From NCBI GenBank assembly GCA_036873755.1, contig JAVTVY010057047.1, positions 62,001 through 126,000 of the forward strand: 64,000 bases of DNA, in the 5' to 3' direction. Each line of letters starts with the position of its first letter. The first letter of the stretch is position 1. Below the pieces are notes generated by a model. That model was given only the letters and a program-made list of their open reading frames with translations, was not told the DNA's origin and searched no databases. Below are positions 55,199 through 64,000 of this stretch, piece after piece. A program made the translations under genes and the position numbers. This stretch comes from Hanleya hanleyi. Taxonomy: Eukaryota; Mollusca; Polyplacophora; Lepidopleurida; Hanleyidae.

Positions 55199-56136
55199 CT
55201 TTTTGATGCCTTTTCTCTTTTTTTTTTATCTATTACTGTTGACGGTCGTAGTCTAGGCGACGGGTGCTTCAGAAGACACCCTGCACGACATGTGGACCAC
55301 TGGTGGCCCGTCTATCCCACACACACCCCATACGCACTTCTGTACTATTCGTCGACTTCTCATGCGCACCATGGCGTCATCGGCCATCGTGAACAATACC
55401 CCAATCGTGCTCTGTATCATGAGAGCTTCAAGACGAGACCCACACGGTCCATGTGGACAAAGGACGACCCATTCGACTGGGTGTAAATATCCGGCTGTTT
55501 TCTATGTTCCATTTTTGCATCCACCCGACAGTCATTTGACCGAATGTAACCTCGAGGGACCCAATGTCATAGGTCTACCCAAATTCTTACAAACTATTTG
55601 GTCTATTTCAAGATAAATATAAGGTTTCAAAAAAACCCATTGAGATAGATCAGTTCTTTGGTTTTGCAAGAATCCTGCTGAAACTGGCCATACCCCTACA
55701 GCAGGTCTGAAAGAATGCTAACCTGGTCTAAGCGTCTACTGCAACAGCCTCTACTTATTGAGTATAACGTTTTGCATACGTTGTTTACTCCCTCGACCTC
55801 CGATACTGAAGAGTTCCATGGAGGAGCGACAAGTCTTAACGAAGCGCATGTGCAAGTTTATAAGTTCAAACAAAACAAAGTTCTCGATATGTACATAATT
55901 GTTATCAGAGTTGAACATACACACAATTGTAATTATATATAGCTATATTTATATAAACATGATAATTGGGGAATTGAAACATATATGTAGAAAGTTACAA
56001 CATGATATAGACATAGATATACGTAGAAAAATGCAGAGGTTTTACACCTAGCAATATATAGTTCAGCATTGGTGTAAAAAAAATCAAAACAAGGGATTAG
56101 AAGTGTTGCTGCATGATATTAAATTTTGCATTGCAG

Positions 56137-56253
56137 GGAACGGACAGGATTTCGTATGATTACATCAACAGAAGATTGATGGCGAATCTTTCACTGCAGA
56201 CAAACAATCACGGTCACCATATTAACACTAAGATTATACAGGATTATACGCTG
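56137..56253 (+). CDS. Ependymin-related protein, exon 2
   Basis: 39 codons, phase 0 at both ends. Acceptor ttgcattgcag, donor CTG|GTGAGT. It encodes DRISYDYINRRLMANL and HINTKIIQDYTL, matching the family pattern of a YD..N.R stretch followed by a hydrophobic strand. An NLS sequence offers a possible N-glycosylation site. Confidence 0.8.
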
Positions 56254-56536
56254 GTGAGTAAACCGTACTTTCACGTGACCACCCTTCATTATAACTCATG
56301 TCGGTTTTCCGACTTTCGGTCATGATCTTGACTCTCTTGCTAGCTAAATACAGTTATAGAGAGTACAAACTATACCTTCCTCCAAATGAGTTCAAAATAG
56401 CCGTTGTTTCGTCAGTGAATTATTGTACACGATATGAAATAGATATTAACATGCATATTTTGCTGATATTCGACACAGTATATAGTTCCATGTTACTCGA
56501 GTAAAAGAAATAACCGTATTTATCTTTGAATTTCAG

Positions 56537-56615
56537 AAAAAGCAGTACATAATAACCGGTAACAACTGTACTTCCTTAAACTTACCGACGGAGATGCCCA
56601 TTAACTGCGTTCCAG
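56537..56615 (+). CDS. Ependymin-related protein, exon 3
   Basis: 79 bp, acceptor tgaatttcag, donor CCAG|GTAATA, ending in phase 1. It encodes KKQYIITGNNCTSLNLP and INCVP, the two-cysteine C....L....C.P motif typical of ependymins. NCT is a possible glycosylation site. Confidence 0.8.
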
Positions 56616-57339
56616 GTAATATAAGCTCAGTTAACTCTCTCGAGTTGAAAAGTCCTGAATAAGAATAAAAATGCGAATCAAGTGGGAAATATATTCACCT
56701 ATTCTTCAAATTTATTGTGAATTGTCAAGTATGTATCCAAGGTATCGTGTATCTAATACGCCAGAGGCTTGTAACCCACATGGGGGTTAAAATTGAAGAA
56801 AAATTGTTTATTTTTTTCACTATTATATGAATTCTTTCTCCCGGTGAGATTATTTTGGTGAATACATGTTTGACTATAGATGCAATTTTACCCTTCAAAA
56901 TATTACTATGAGTGGCCAAAAAATGCCTGATTCAGACTCCCCCAGACTCCCCCCACTATCAGTTAATAGGCCCTAATCTATTCATGGTTTTAATTCGATT
57001 ACTTGAATTCCTCAGTTATATAAGCAAATTCGTATATTTCTGAAAAAGTATTCATCTTGTGAGCTCGAAATTTTGCATGGTTATATGGAACTAGGTGAGG
57101 ATAAAAGTTGTACCCTGGTTTTCTAAATGTTATTCTGGTTGCTGTGATATTAATGTTCGAAGTGCAATCATCGCATTTTCTCCAATTTTGTTGACTTGAA
57201 AAAAAAACTCTTAAAATTTCTCAGAAAAATATCTTGAAAGACTGAGGCTCCAATATTTTGTTAAATAGTTGTTCTGCTTGGCAAAGTTAACAGTTTACTG
57301 GAAAGCTAGGAATTTTCCGAAAAATAAACGTTTTAATAT

Positions 57340-57500
57340 GGAAGCTCAGATCGGACTTTTTTGTAAGTCCTTTTAAAACGAGGCAAGGGATTGGTTGATT
57401 GCGATACATCCCCTGACACTTTCTTGTGAGTGCCTTTTAATCGAGGTACGGGATTGGTTGATTGTGACACGCACCCCGACCTTGCTCCCTTTAAATTCAG
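57340..57500. repeat. Two-unit ~62-bp tandem duplication in intron 3
   Basis: 'gggattggttgatt' with flanking 'ccttttaa' occurs at about 57,370-57,425 and 57,433-57,490. It creates the internal VSQSTNP repeat of the minus-strand frame 57,333-57,692. That frame has no recognisable domain and I do not call it a gene. Confidence 0.55.
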
Positions 57501-57719
57501 CGGAGTTTTCGAATTGGCCTCAGTTGCTGCCTCTGCTTCGCCGTTTTTATTTCTTTTAATGCTGAATTTCCCACCCACCACTACCCTTATTTTAAGAGGA
57601 ATTTGTGTCAGGGGTTGTAAAATATCTTTTACATGTATGCCAGTTGCCCGACCTCTATGGCCTGGTAATATACCGCCAATTCTTGCAGGCAATGTATCAG
57701 CTTAATTGTAGTAATTGCT

Positions 57720-59843
57720 GTTATGTAATCGAATTTGCATGCGCGCATGTCGTATAATGAATTACATGTTTAATAATATTTGCATACACATGTACGTGCA
57801 CAGTTGGACAAAGTATATGTATTGTACTGCTTAATATATTTATTATGCTTGGCAGGGCTGCGCGCCCAGAATTGCAATTGGCTGCCTTATGAATATAATT
57901 GTTTTGGTATAGTTTTATAATAAATTTTTAAGGCAATAAATTTATTATTTCCCCAATTCAGTGGTTCGTTTTATTTTATGAAAAGACGAGCATTTAGCTG
58001 GAATAACTTCAAATCTATCAATCTCACAACCAATATATTCGCACATTCGCGTTCACAGTCAAAGAAAATCTCCAATACAATATATAATATGTTCATCATA
58101 ATAACACGATAAATGTTAACACAGAGGGTTCATAAGCCCTCATGCCCGTGCTATAAAAACACCATACCTTCCGATGATCAATGTTCTTCCTTGGCTGTCC
58201 TTCGACAGTCAGAATGTCAGCTTGTTTGCATATATATGACGTCGTGCCACACCCGAAAACAATGCTCGTCTAAACTCGGATATTATATCACGGTATGTCC
58301 CTGATATATCATCTTGGTTTACCAAGAGTGACCCGAAAATTACCATTCTCCATAATGCAGGTCTATACTCCGTACACTCCCTACCAGCCCTTGCACTCAG
58401 ATTAGTGCAGTACAGTTATTAATCGAACAAACCGTTAAAATAACAGCCAATGAACGGACGGCGTTGTAGCGTGCTCCGGGTGCACAGACAAGCCGACTTT
58501 ACAATGGGAATACGCTGTAGAATGGTCTCTTTAATGTGCTCGCTGAAAGAACATGTAGGCGTCTCTCCAGTCAAAACAATAACGGCTACTCAAAATTTGA
58601 GTTCAAAGGGGATGAAATATACAACACATTGCTGACTTCTATTTTTTCCAAATATAGGCATATTCGGAAAGGTTATGAGGTCACAAAGGCTGTTAATATA
58701 CGACTGATCTTAGTCCTTTTGTCATGGTTGATTTTTCAATGTAAAGAATGGCGAATGGAGACAGGCATGCTCAATGTCGTTTATTACTGAAGACCGATGA
58801 GGCTGGGGAAATGGTTCACATTCCAGCATATACGGTGGAATTAGCATATATTTGGCTTAATGTATGAGTTTAGCATTTTGCACTCTGGTATTTTCAACGA
58901 TGACGTCTGAGTCATTGGTTTTACCCAATGTCATCGCTATTTCAAATCAGATCATCGATTTGTTCGGATCCGTTCGTCACCAGAACCCTTTCCACCGGTT
59001 TAGCGTTTCTTCGCTACTGTTATTTGTTCGTATTTAACTCCAACAACGTAAGAGCTGACATTTCAAATCAGCTGTCACCAAAGAAGCGCCCATTTTTCCG
59101 GTCAGGGTTATACATAAATTTAATATATCACAAGATAAGGGAAACCATTCTAGCCTACTTGTTTTAAACTGGGTGCGGTTGTGAGTATCACTTGTGCACA
59201 TATCACCATATTATAGAAGGTTGTTGAGGTCTAATTTCCGCATCAACAGTCGAAAACATTTTCCTTTTCTAAATAATATTTTTCTTATGTTATACATGTA
59301 AACCCTCAACCAGAATATAATTGGTGAACAATGATTGGTGGAGTACTGAAACATTCGGAATAGGTGATAAATTTCAGCATTCTGTTCCAATAAATTGTCT
59401 TTCCTACCAAATTCACATGTTTTACAGAACCACGCCACCGCCCCGCCCCTATCGCTCCAAAACCCTAATCGAAGACCCATTCAAGAGGACAGATAGCCTT
59501 ACACATTTTATGCTATTGTTCATTTTATGCTTCCGACCCACTGCGGGTGCCCTTATTATTTTTTCTTCTGACTCGAGTCACTCTCCGCAACCCCATAGCT
59601 ACCCATTCTAAGTATCATCGCCTTTCAACTAAAAAATATTCCCGATCCCCAATAGGCGTTGATGCCATTTTTTAGGTCACCCCAAGACCGCACAGGTTTC
59701 CTGACAAAGTACCAAAACTGTGACCGTTCAATATTAATTTCCTCTTGTTCTAAATCACTGCCCATCATTAGGCACTACCCATCGCTGATCAAACGGAATT
59801 TTGAAATCCAATTAATCGAGTTTACGTTTTATATATTCTACAG
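57720..59843. other. Rest of intron 3, no feature recognised
   Basis: AT-rich intronic sequence. Frames near 58,450-58,790 and 59,321-59,611 show no domain or splice support. Confidence 0.5.
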
Positions 59844-60008
59844 CAACTGCTATCTACGCCGGTACGTCTTATTTTGGAGCTGGGAACAGCAAGCTTTATT
59901 TCGATTCTTGGAATTTCCCGATCAATGGAACGACGGTGTTTATAACATTCAGCAAGGAGGACTGCTTGCCAATAAGCGAAGCGATCTTCGGGGCATTAAC
60001 ACCTGGAG
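59844..60008 (+). CDS. Ependymin-related protein, exon 4
   Basis: 165 bp, acceptor tatattctacag, donor GGAG|GTATTG, phase 1 at both ends. It encodes IYAGTSYFGAGNSKLYFDSW, then VFITFSKEDCLPISEAIFG, the D.W and C.P.S motifs of ependymins. An alternative is read-through of the donor to a TAA at 60,050-60,052, which would omit the conserved C-terminus in exon 5. Confidence 0.8.
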
Positions 60009-60129
60009 GTATTGTCAAATGTGTTACACGTGAGGCGAAACAGAAACTATAAAGATCGACCAAATGTTGTGCTCTCGAACCACTAAAACAACAGATATGA
60101 CTGATTAACCTAAAGTTTCTGTACGTGTA

Positions 60130-62015
60130 ACTACAGGCTGTGACTTTTTCAATAGACCGCGAATGTTCATTTAGATCTTAACTGTTTATATAGACCGTGA
60201 CTGTTCATATAAATATCAACTGTTTATATAGACCGTGACTGTTTCTATAGACCGTGACTGTTCCTATAGATATCAACTGTTTATATCGCCGTGACTGTTC
60301 CTATAGATCTTAACTATTTATATAGGCCGCGGATGTTTCTATAAACCTTGACTGTCCCTATAGATATTAACTTTTTATACAGACCGTGACTGTTTATATA
60401 GGACGTGACTTATCCTATAGATATTAACTGGTAATATTGACCGTGACTGTTTCTATAGATCGTAACCGTCCCTATAGATGTTAACTGTTTATATAGACCG
60501 TGACAATTTCTATAGGCCGTGACTGTTCCTATAGGCCGTAACTTTTCCTATAGAACTTAACTATTTATATAGACCGTGACGGTTTTTATAGACCGTGACT
60601 GTTCTTATAGATCTAAACTGTTTATATAGACCGTGACTGTTTCTATAGGCCGTGACTGTTCCTATAGGCCGTAACTTTTCCTATAGAACTTAACTATTTA
60701 TATAGACCGTGACGGTTTTTATAGACCGTGACTGTTCCTATAGATCTAAACTGTTTATATAGACCGTGACTGTTTCTATAGACCGTAACTGTTCCTATAG
60801 GCCGTAACTTTTCTTATAGAACTTAACTATTTATATAGACCGCGACTGTTTCTATAGACCGTAAATGTTCCTGTAGATCTTAACTGTTTATATAGACCGT
60901 GACTGTTTCTATAGATTTTAACTGTTTATATAAACCGTGGCGGTTTCTATAGACCGTGACTCTTCCTATAGGTCTTAACTGTTTATATAGATCGTGGCTT
61001 TCTGTAGACCGTGACTGCTCCTATAGATCTTAACTGTTTATATAGACCGTGACGGTTTCAATAGGTCGTGACTGTTCCTATAGATCTTAACTGTTTATAT
61101 AGACCGTGGCTGTTTCTGTAGACCGTGACTGCTCCTATAGATCTTAACCTATTCTGTAGACCGTGACTGTTCCTATATATCTTAACTATTTATAGACCGT
61201 GTCACTTTCTATAGACCGTGACTTTTCCTATAGATATTAACTGTTAATATTGACCGTGACTGTTTCTATAGATCGTAACCGTCCCTACAGATATTAACTG
61301 TTTAGATAGACCGTGTCACTTTCTATAGATCGTGACTTTTCCTATAGATATTAACTGTTATAGACCGTGACTGTTTCTATAGATCGTAACCGTCCCTACA
61401 TATATTAACTGTTTATATAGACCGTGTCACTTTCTATAGGTCGTGACTTTTCCTATAGATATTAACTGTTATAGACCGTGACTGTTTCTATAGATCGTAA
61501 CCGTCCCTACATATATTAACTGTTTATATAGACCGTGTCACTCCTATAGATCGTGACTTTTCCTATAGATATTAACTGTTATAGACCGTGACTGTTTCTA
61601 TAGATCAAAACCGTCCCTACAGATATTAACTGTTCATATAGACCGTGACTGTTTATATAGGACGTGACCGTTCCTATAGATCTGAACTCTTTATATGTTT
61701 CTATAGATCGTGACTTTTCCTATAGATATTAACTGTTATAGAACGTGACTGTTTCTATAGACCGTGACTTTTCCTAAAGATATTAACTGTTATAGACCGT
61801 GACTGTTTCTATAGACCGTGACTTTTCCTATAGATATTAACTGTTATAGACCGTGACTGTTTATATTGACCGTGACTGTGTCTATAGGACGTGACCGTTC
61901 CTATAGATCTGAATTCTTATATGTTTCTATAGATCGTGATTTTCTATAGACCGTAACTGTTTCTATATACCGTGAAAGTTTCAATAGATCGTGATTGTTT
62001 ATATACTGTGACTGC
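60130..62015. repeat. 1.9-kb minisatellite in intron 4
   Basis: Roughly 19-bp subunits of the type tatagaccgtgactgtttc alternate with 'ctatagatcttaactgttta', giving a higher-order period near 56 bp. Some blocks (61,200-61,620) repeat with a longer period of about 115 bp. No long open frame is present. Confidence 0.85.
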
Positions 62016-62699
62016 TTCACATTGGTGCTTTCATCTCCATGGCCACAATCAATTATCTTTCGCAATGAATCAACAAAAAACGATAATATTGATTACGTTT
62101 CATTAGTATCTTACCTTAAAAAAACGGTTATTGGGAATCGTTGATCTATCTCCTCACATTCGAAAGGAACTTGCTCGGTATTGTATTGGAGTATTACAAC
62201 GTGACACCTCTAATGAAGTACGAGTGATTATTTGGTGATCCGAGTGGTTATAGAGGACCAAATTATCTACCCCAAACCACACAAAGTTAAGTTAAGGTGT
62301 TCTTACTTAAAGCGATGCCCGTAATAAATTACCGGAAACATAGGAATTGCAAAGAAAATATTACTGCAGCACCAACAGTGTTACTTGTGACTACTGAATT
62401 ACTTCCAGCCTAACAAATATTATCGTCTTATAATTTTAAAATGTTTTAACGAAACCTTCCAATCTCATATCATGCTCAGAAATATGTGTTCTCTGTTATA
62501 AGAATCACAGATGAGAGTACAGTTATCTCGAAGAAAAATGTCCCCCAATAATGTTATTATTAAATTTATATCCAAGCTAACGCCTAAATTGAAGGAGCTG
62601 AACAAAAATAACCAAGCTGACGCCTAAATCGAAGCAGTTAAACAAAAAGGGTATCTGACGTTTAAATACGAAATGCTCCCTTATATATGACATTAATGA

Positions 62700-63180
62700 A
62701 GCCGATTTTTTTTCGGACCCAAAGCTCGCCAAATTATATTCTTCTTGAAGTATGCATCCTGAAATATCAGTCTAAAAAAATAACGATCTTTTTTTATATA
62801 GTAATGGATTTATGACTGATCAAAATCCGCTTTCTGACCTATTTTGCTATTTTGAGATATTTATAGGGAGGATTTTCTCTGGAACAAAAAATATGATACC
62901 TCAAACCAAAATTATATTTTCACACAATCCATTAGGAAGTTTGATTACGGGAAAGAACAAAGAATGGTTTTGGTTTGAGGTGTCATAGTTTCTGTACCAG
63001 AGAAAATCTTCCTTATAAATCTGTCTAGAATAGCAAAATAGGTCAGGAAGTACATTTTGATCAATCATAAATCATGTTTATACAATTAACGATTTTTTTA
63101 GTCTGATATTTCAGTATGTATACTGCAAGAAAAATATCATTTGGCAAGTTTTGGATCGAAAAAGTCGACTCCATTACCGT
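62700..63180. mobile_element. Imperfect 480-bp palindrome (foldback element) in intron 4
   Basis: The left arm (about 62,704-62,925) and right arm (about 62,955-63,175) are reverse complements with moderate divergence: 'tgaaatatcagtctaaaaaaa', 'gacctattttgctatt', 'gattttctctgga' and 'cctcaaaccaaaa' all recur mirrored. The centre is near 62,940. Non-coding MITE-like element, older than the near-perfect one at 13.3 kb. Confidence 0.75.
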
Positions 63181-63310
63181 CATACACACGGAGTTTTAAT
63201 AGCCTTTCCAATGGTTAAAATACTGAACAAACTATGCGTCAGCATAACACCGTTGTAGCTTGGTTCTATATTGGTTGAGATTTCAGAACTACATTGAAGA
63301 AACTAGACCC

Positions 63311-63671
63311 GTACCTTGCCCCCAGTCTCACGGAGATCTGAGCACAAGCAATGAGTAGCCATCCTGCCATCTGCGACTTGCTGATTGGTGGATCAAAGTT
63401 TATTCAAAATCTATTTATGTTTGAAAACCTCCTCAATATCTCCGCATGTCTGGTGATTTGTGACGGCCGGAACTACATCGCAGTAACTCTTGCGATGAAA
63501 TTTAGCTATTTATTTCGAAGAAATGAACTTTTGTGCACATGCCCGTCTGACGTCACCGGTCCAGATCTGGACCGGGGACGTTACTCGGCCAGATAGAGCA
63601 GCCAGTCGCTGATGGCGATATGGCTACTCATTGGTTGTCCTCAGATCTCCGCGAGTCTAGGGCCAAGGTAC
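63311..63671. mobile_element. MITE with ~75-bp terminal inverted repeats, next to exon 5
   Basis: The left end GTACCTTGCCCCCAGTCTC and 'ggagatctgag' with 'aatgagtagccat' are mirrored at 63,590-63,671 (ending 'gggccaaggtac'). It ends 37 bp before exon 5, so it sits at or next to the expected branch point region of intron 4. Confidence 0.75.
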
Positions 63672-63708
63672 GTGTCTAACCTCTCTGCTTTGTTTTCCTC
63701 TTTTGCAG

Positions 63709-63905
63709 TCGGTGGTTTAGTAGCTCTAACGTTTACGGGCACCACAACAGGAATAAAAGACCCTCGAGTCTTTGAAGCACCAACGGAATGCATTCATTCA
63801 GATGCGCTTTGGGTAAATTGCTTTCTTTCTTCTCCTGCTCTCTTCATTATCCATTTTCTTCAAAGACAAATGGGTCTTCATGACAATAGTATTCAATGTC
63901 AATAA
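63709..63905 (+). CDS. Ependymin-related protein, exon 5 (C-terminus)
   Basis: The acceptor is a strong polypyrimidine tract ending tcttttgcag. Joined in phase 1 to exon 4 it reads GGLVALTFTGTTTGIKDPRV then FEAPTEC, the hallmark GI.DP.VF..P..C terminus of ependymins. The frame continues to TAA at 63,903-63,905. An alternative donor TGG|GTAAAT at about 63,810 would splice on beyond the window. The stop version gives about 235 residues in total. Confidence 0.75.
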
Positions 63906-64000
63906 GTCTATAAAAAATTGACCATAAGCTAATAACAGGCATTGGCTTGTCATTCTGACGTGCAACAGATACTGATTAAAAAGGGAAGTCTTGATTCTCT

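Larger units (their letters stand above)
52735..55570 (+). mobile_element. Degraded second Polinton inside intron 1
   Basis: A left fragment at 52,735-52,885 ('gtttgggggatagatgg', 'gctctcggcgtg') and a right fragment at 55,285-55,570 ('tctatcccacacacacccc', 'tgagagcttcaagacgaga') resemble Polinton terminal-repeat units in inverted orientation. Between them lie plus-strand fragments of core and penton genes in the same order as the 38-50 kb copy. Integrase, ATPase and major capsid genes are absent. Penelope-like debris and a minisatellite occupy the 3' half. An internally deleted, long-dead insertion is the simplest reading; the outer borders are approximate. Confidence 0.55.

Noticed and set aside
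57333..57692. 119-codon minus-strand frame in intron 3
   Set aside because: Its only structure is an internal repeat caused by a 62-bp tandem duplication; no domain or splice support.
59659..60033. 124-codon plus-strand frame over exon 4
   Set aside because: Out of frame with the ependymin motifs; the spliced exon 59,844-60,008 explains the sequence better.

Overview
The window is nuclear DNA of an invertebrate animal, probably marine and most likely a lophotrochozoan such as a mollusc. The taxon is inferred, not shown. Evidence: a multi-exon gene with GT-AG introns encoding an ependymin-family secreted protein, a Maverick/Polinton DNA transposon (virus-like, integrase plus capsid module), Penelope-like and LINE retroelement debris, and many palindromic MITEs. 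There are no bacterial-style operons, no rRNA or tRNA that I can recognise, and no CRISPR array. Most of the window is mobile DNA.

Layout. 1-11.5 kb: retroelement fragments (a Penelope-like 3' end carrying a LINE 3' piece), a ~158-bp tandem repeat, dispersed repeats and two hairpin elements; no gene supported. 11.5-26.4 kb: one giant near-palindrome with two ~6.4-kb arms, a 230-bp centre and a 1.9-kb later insertion. Its ends read AGTAGTATA, as do those of the Polinton, and its outer arms are built from the same ~150-bp repeats as the Polinton termini. The inner 3 kb of each arm is a 21-bp AT-rich satellite. It carries no credible gene. 26.4-38.2 kb: a cluster of CCTGAAATTCAGG palindromes, a 5'-truncated LINE, a Penelope-like copy split by a 2.2-kb TA-flanked DNA transposon, and a second Penelope-like copy in the opposite orientation.

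38,369-50,469: a structurally delimited Polinton (12.1 kb, inverted termini of 1.7 and 1.1 kb, 6-bp target duplication AGTGTG/AGTGTC). All genes lie on the minus strand. In transcription order: a tail-anchored protein, two paralogous unknown proteins, integrase, a membrane protein, packaging ATPase, a pX/pVI-like peptide, a core protein, penton-like minor capsid protein, major capsid protein and adenain-type protease. Several genes have a TATA-like box 35-50 bp before the start. DNA polymerase B, normally the largest Polinton gene, is absent. Protease and major capsid genes are frameshifted, penton and capsid frames are fused, and the integrase carries a 608-bp tandem duplication, so the copy is decaying but young.

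51.8-63.9 kb: five exons of an ependymin-related gene on the plus strand. The 4.2-kb first intron contains a second, heavily degraded Polinton (termini, core and penton fragments) and a 26-bp minisatellite grown out of a Penelope-like repeat. The last intron holds a 1.9-kb minisatellite, a 480-bp palindrome and a MITE ending 37 bp before the final exon.

The most interesting system is the pair formed by the coding Polinton and the gene-less giant palindrome. They share termini and subterminal arrays of canonical transcription-factor palindromes (NRF1-type TGCGCATGCGCA in both; CRE-type TGACGTCA, CCAAT and YY1-type AAGATGGCGGC in the palindrome). I propose that the palindrome is a snap-back, defective-genome-like derivative of this Polinton lineage.
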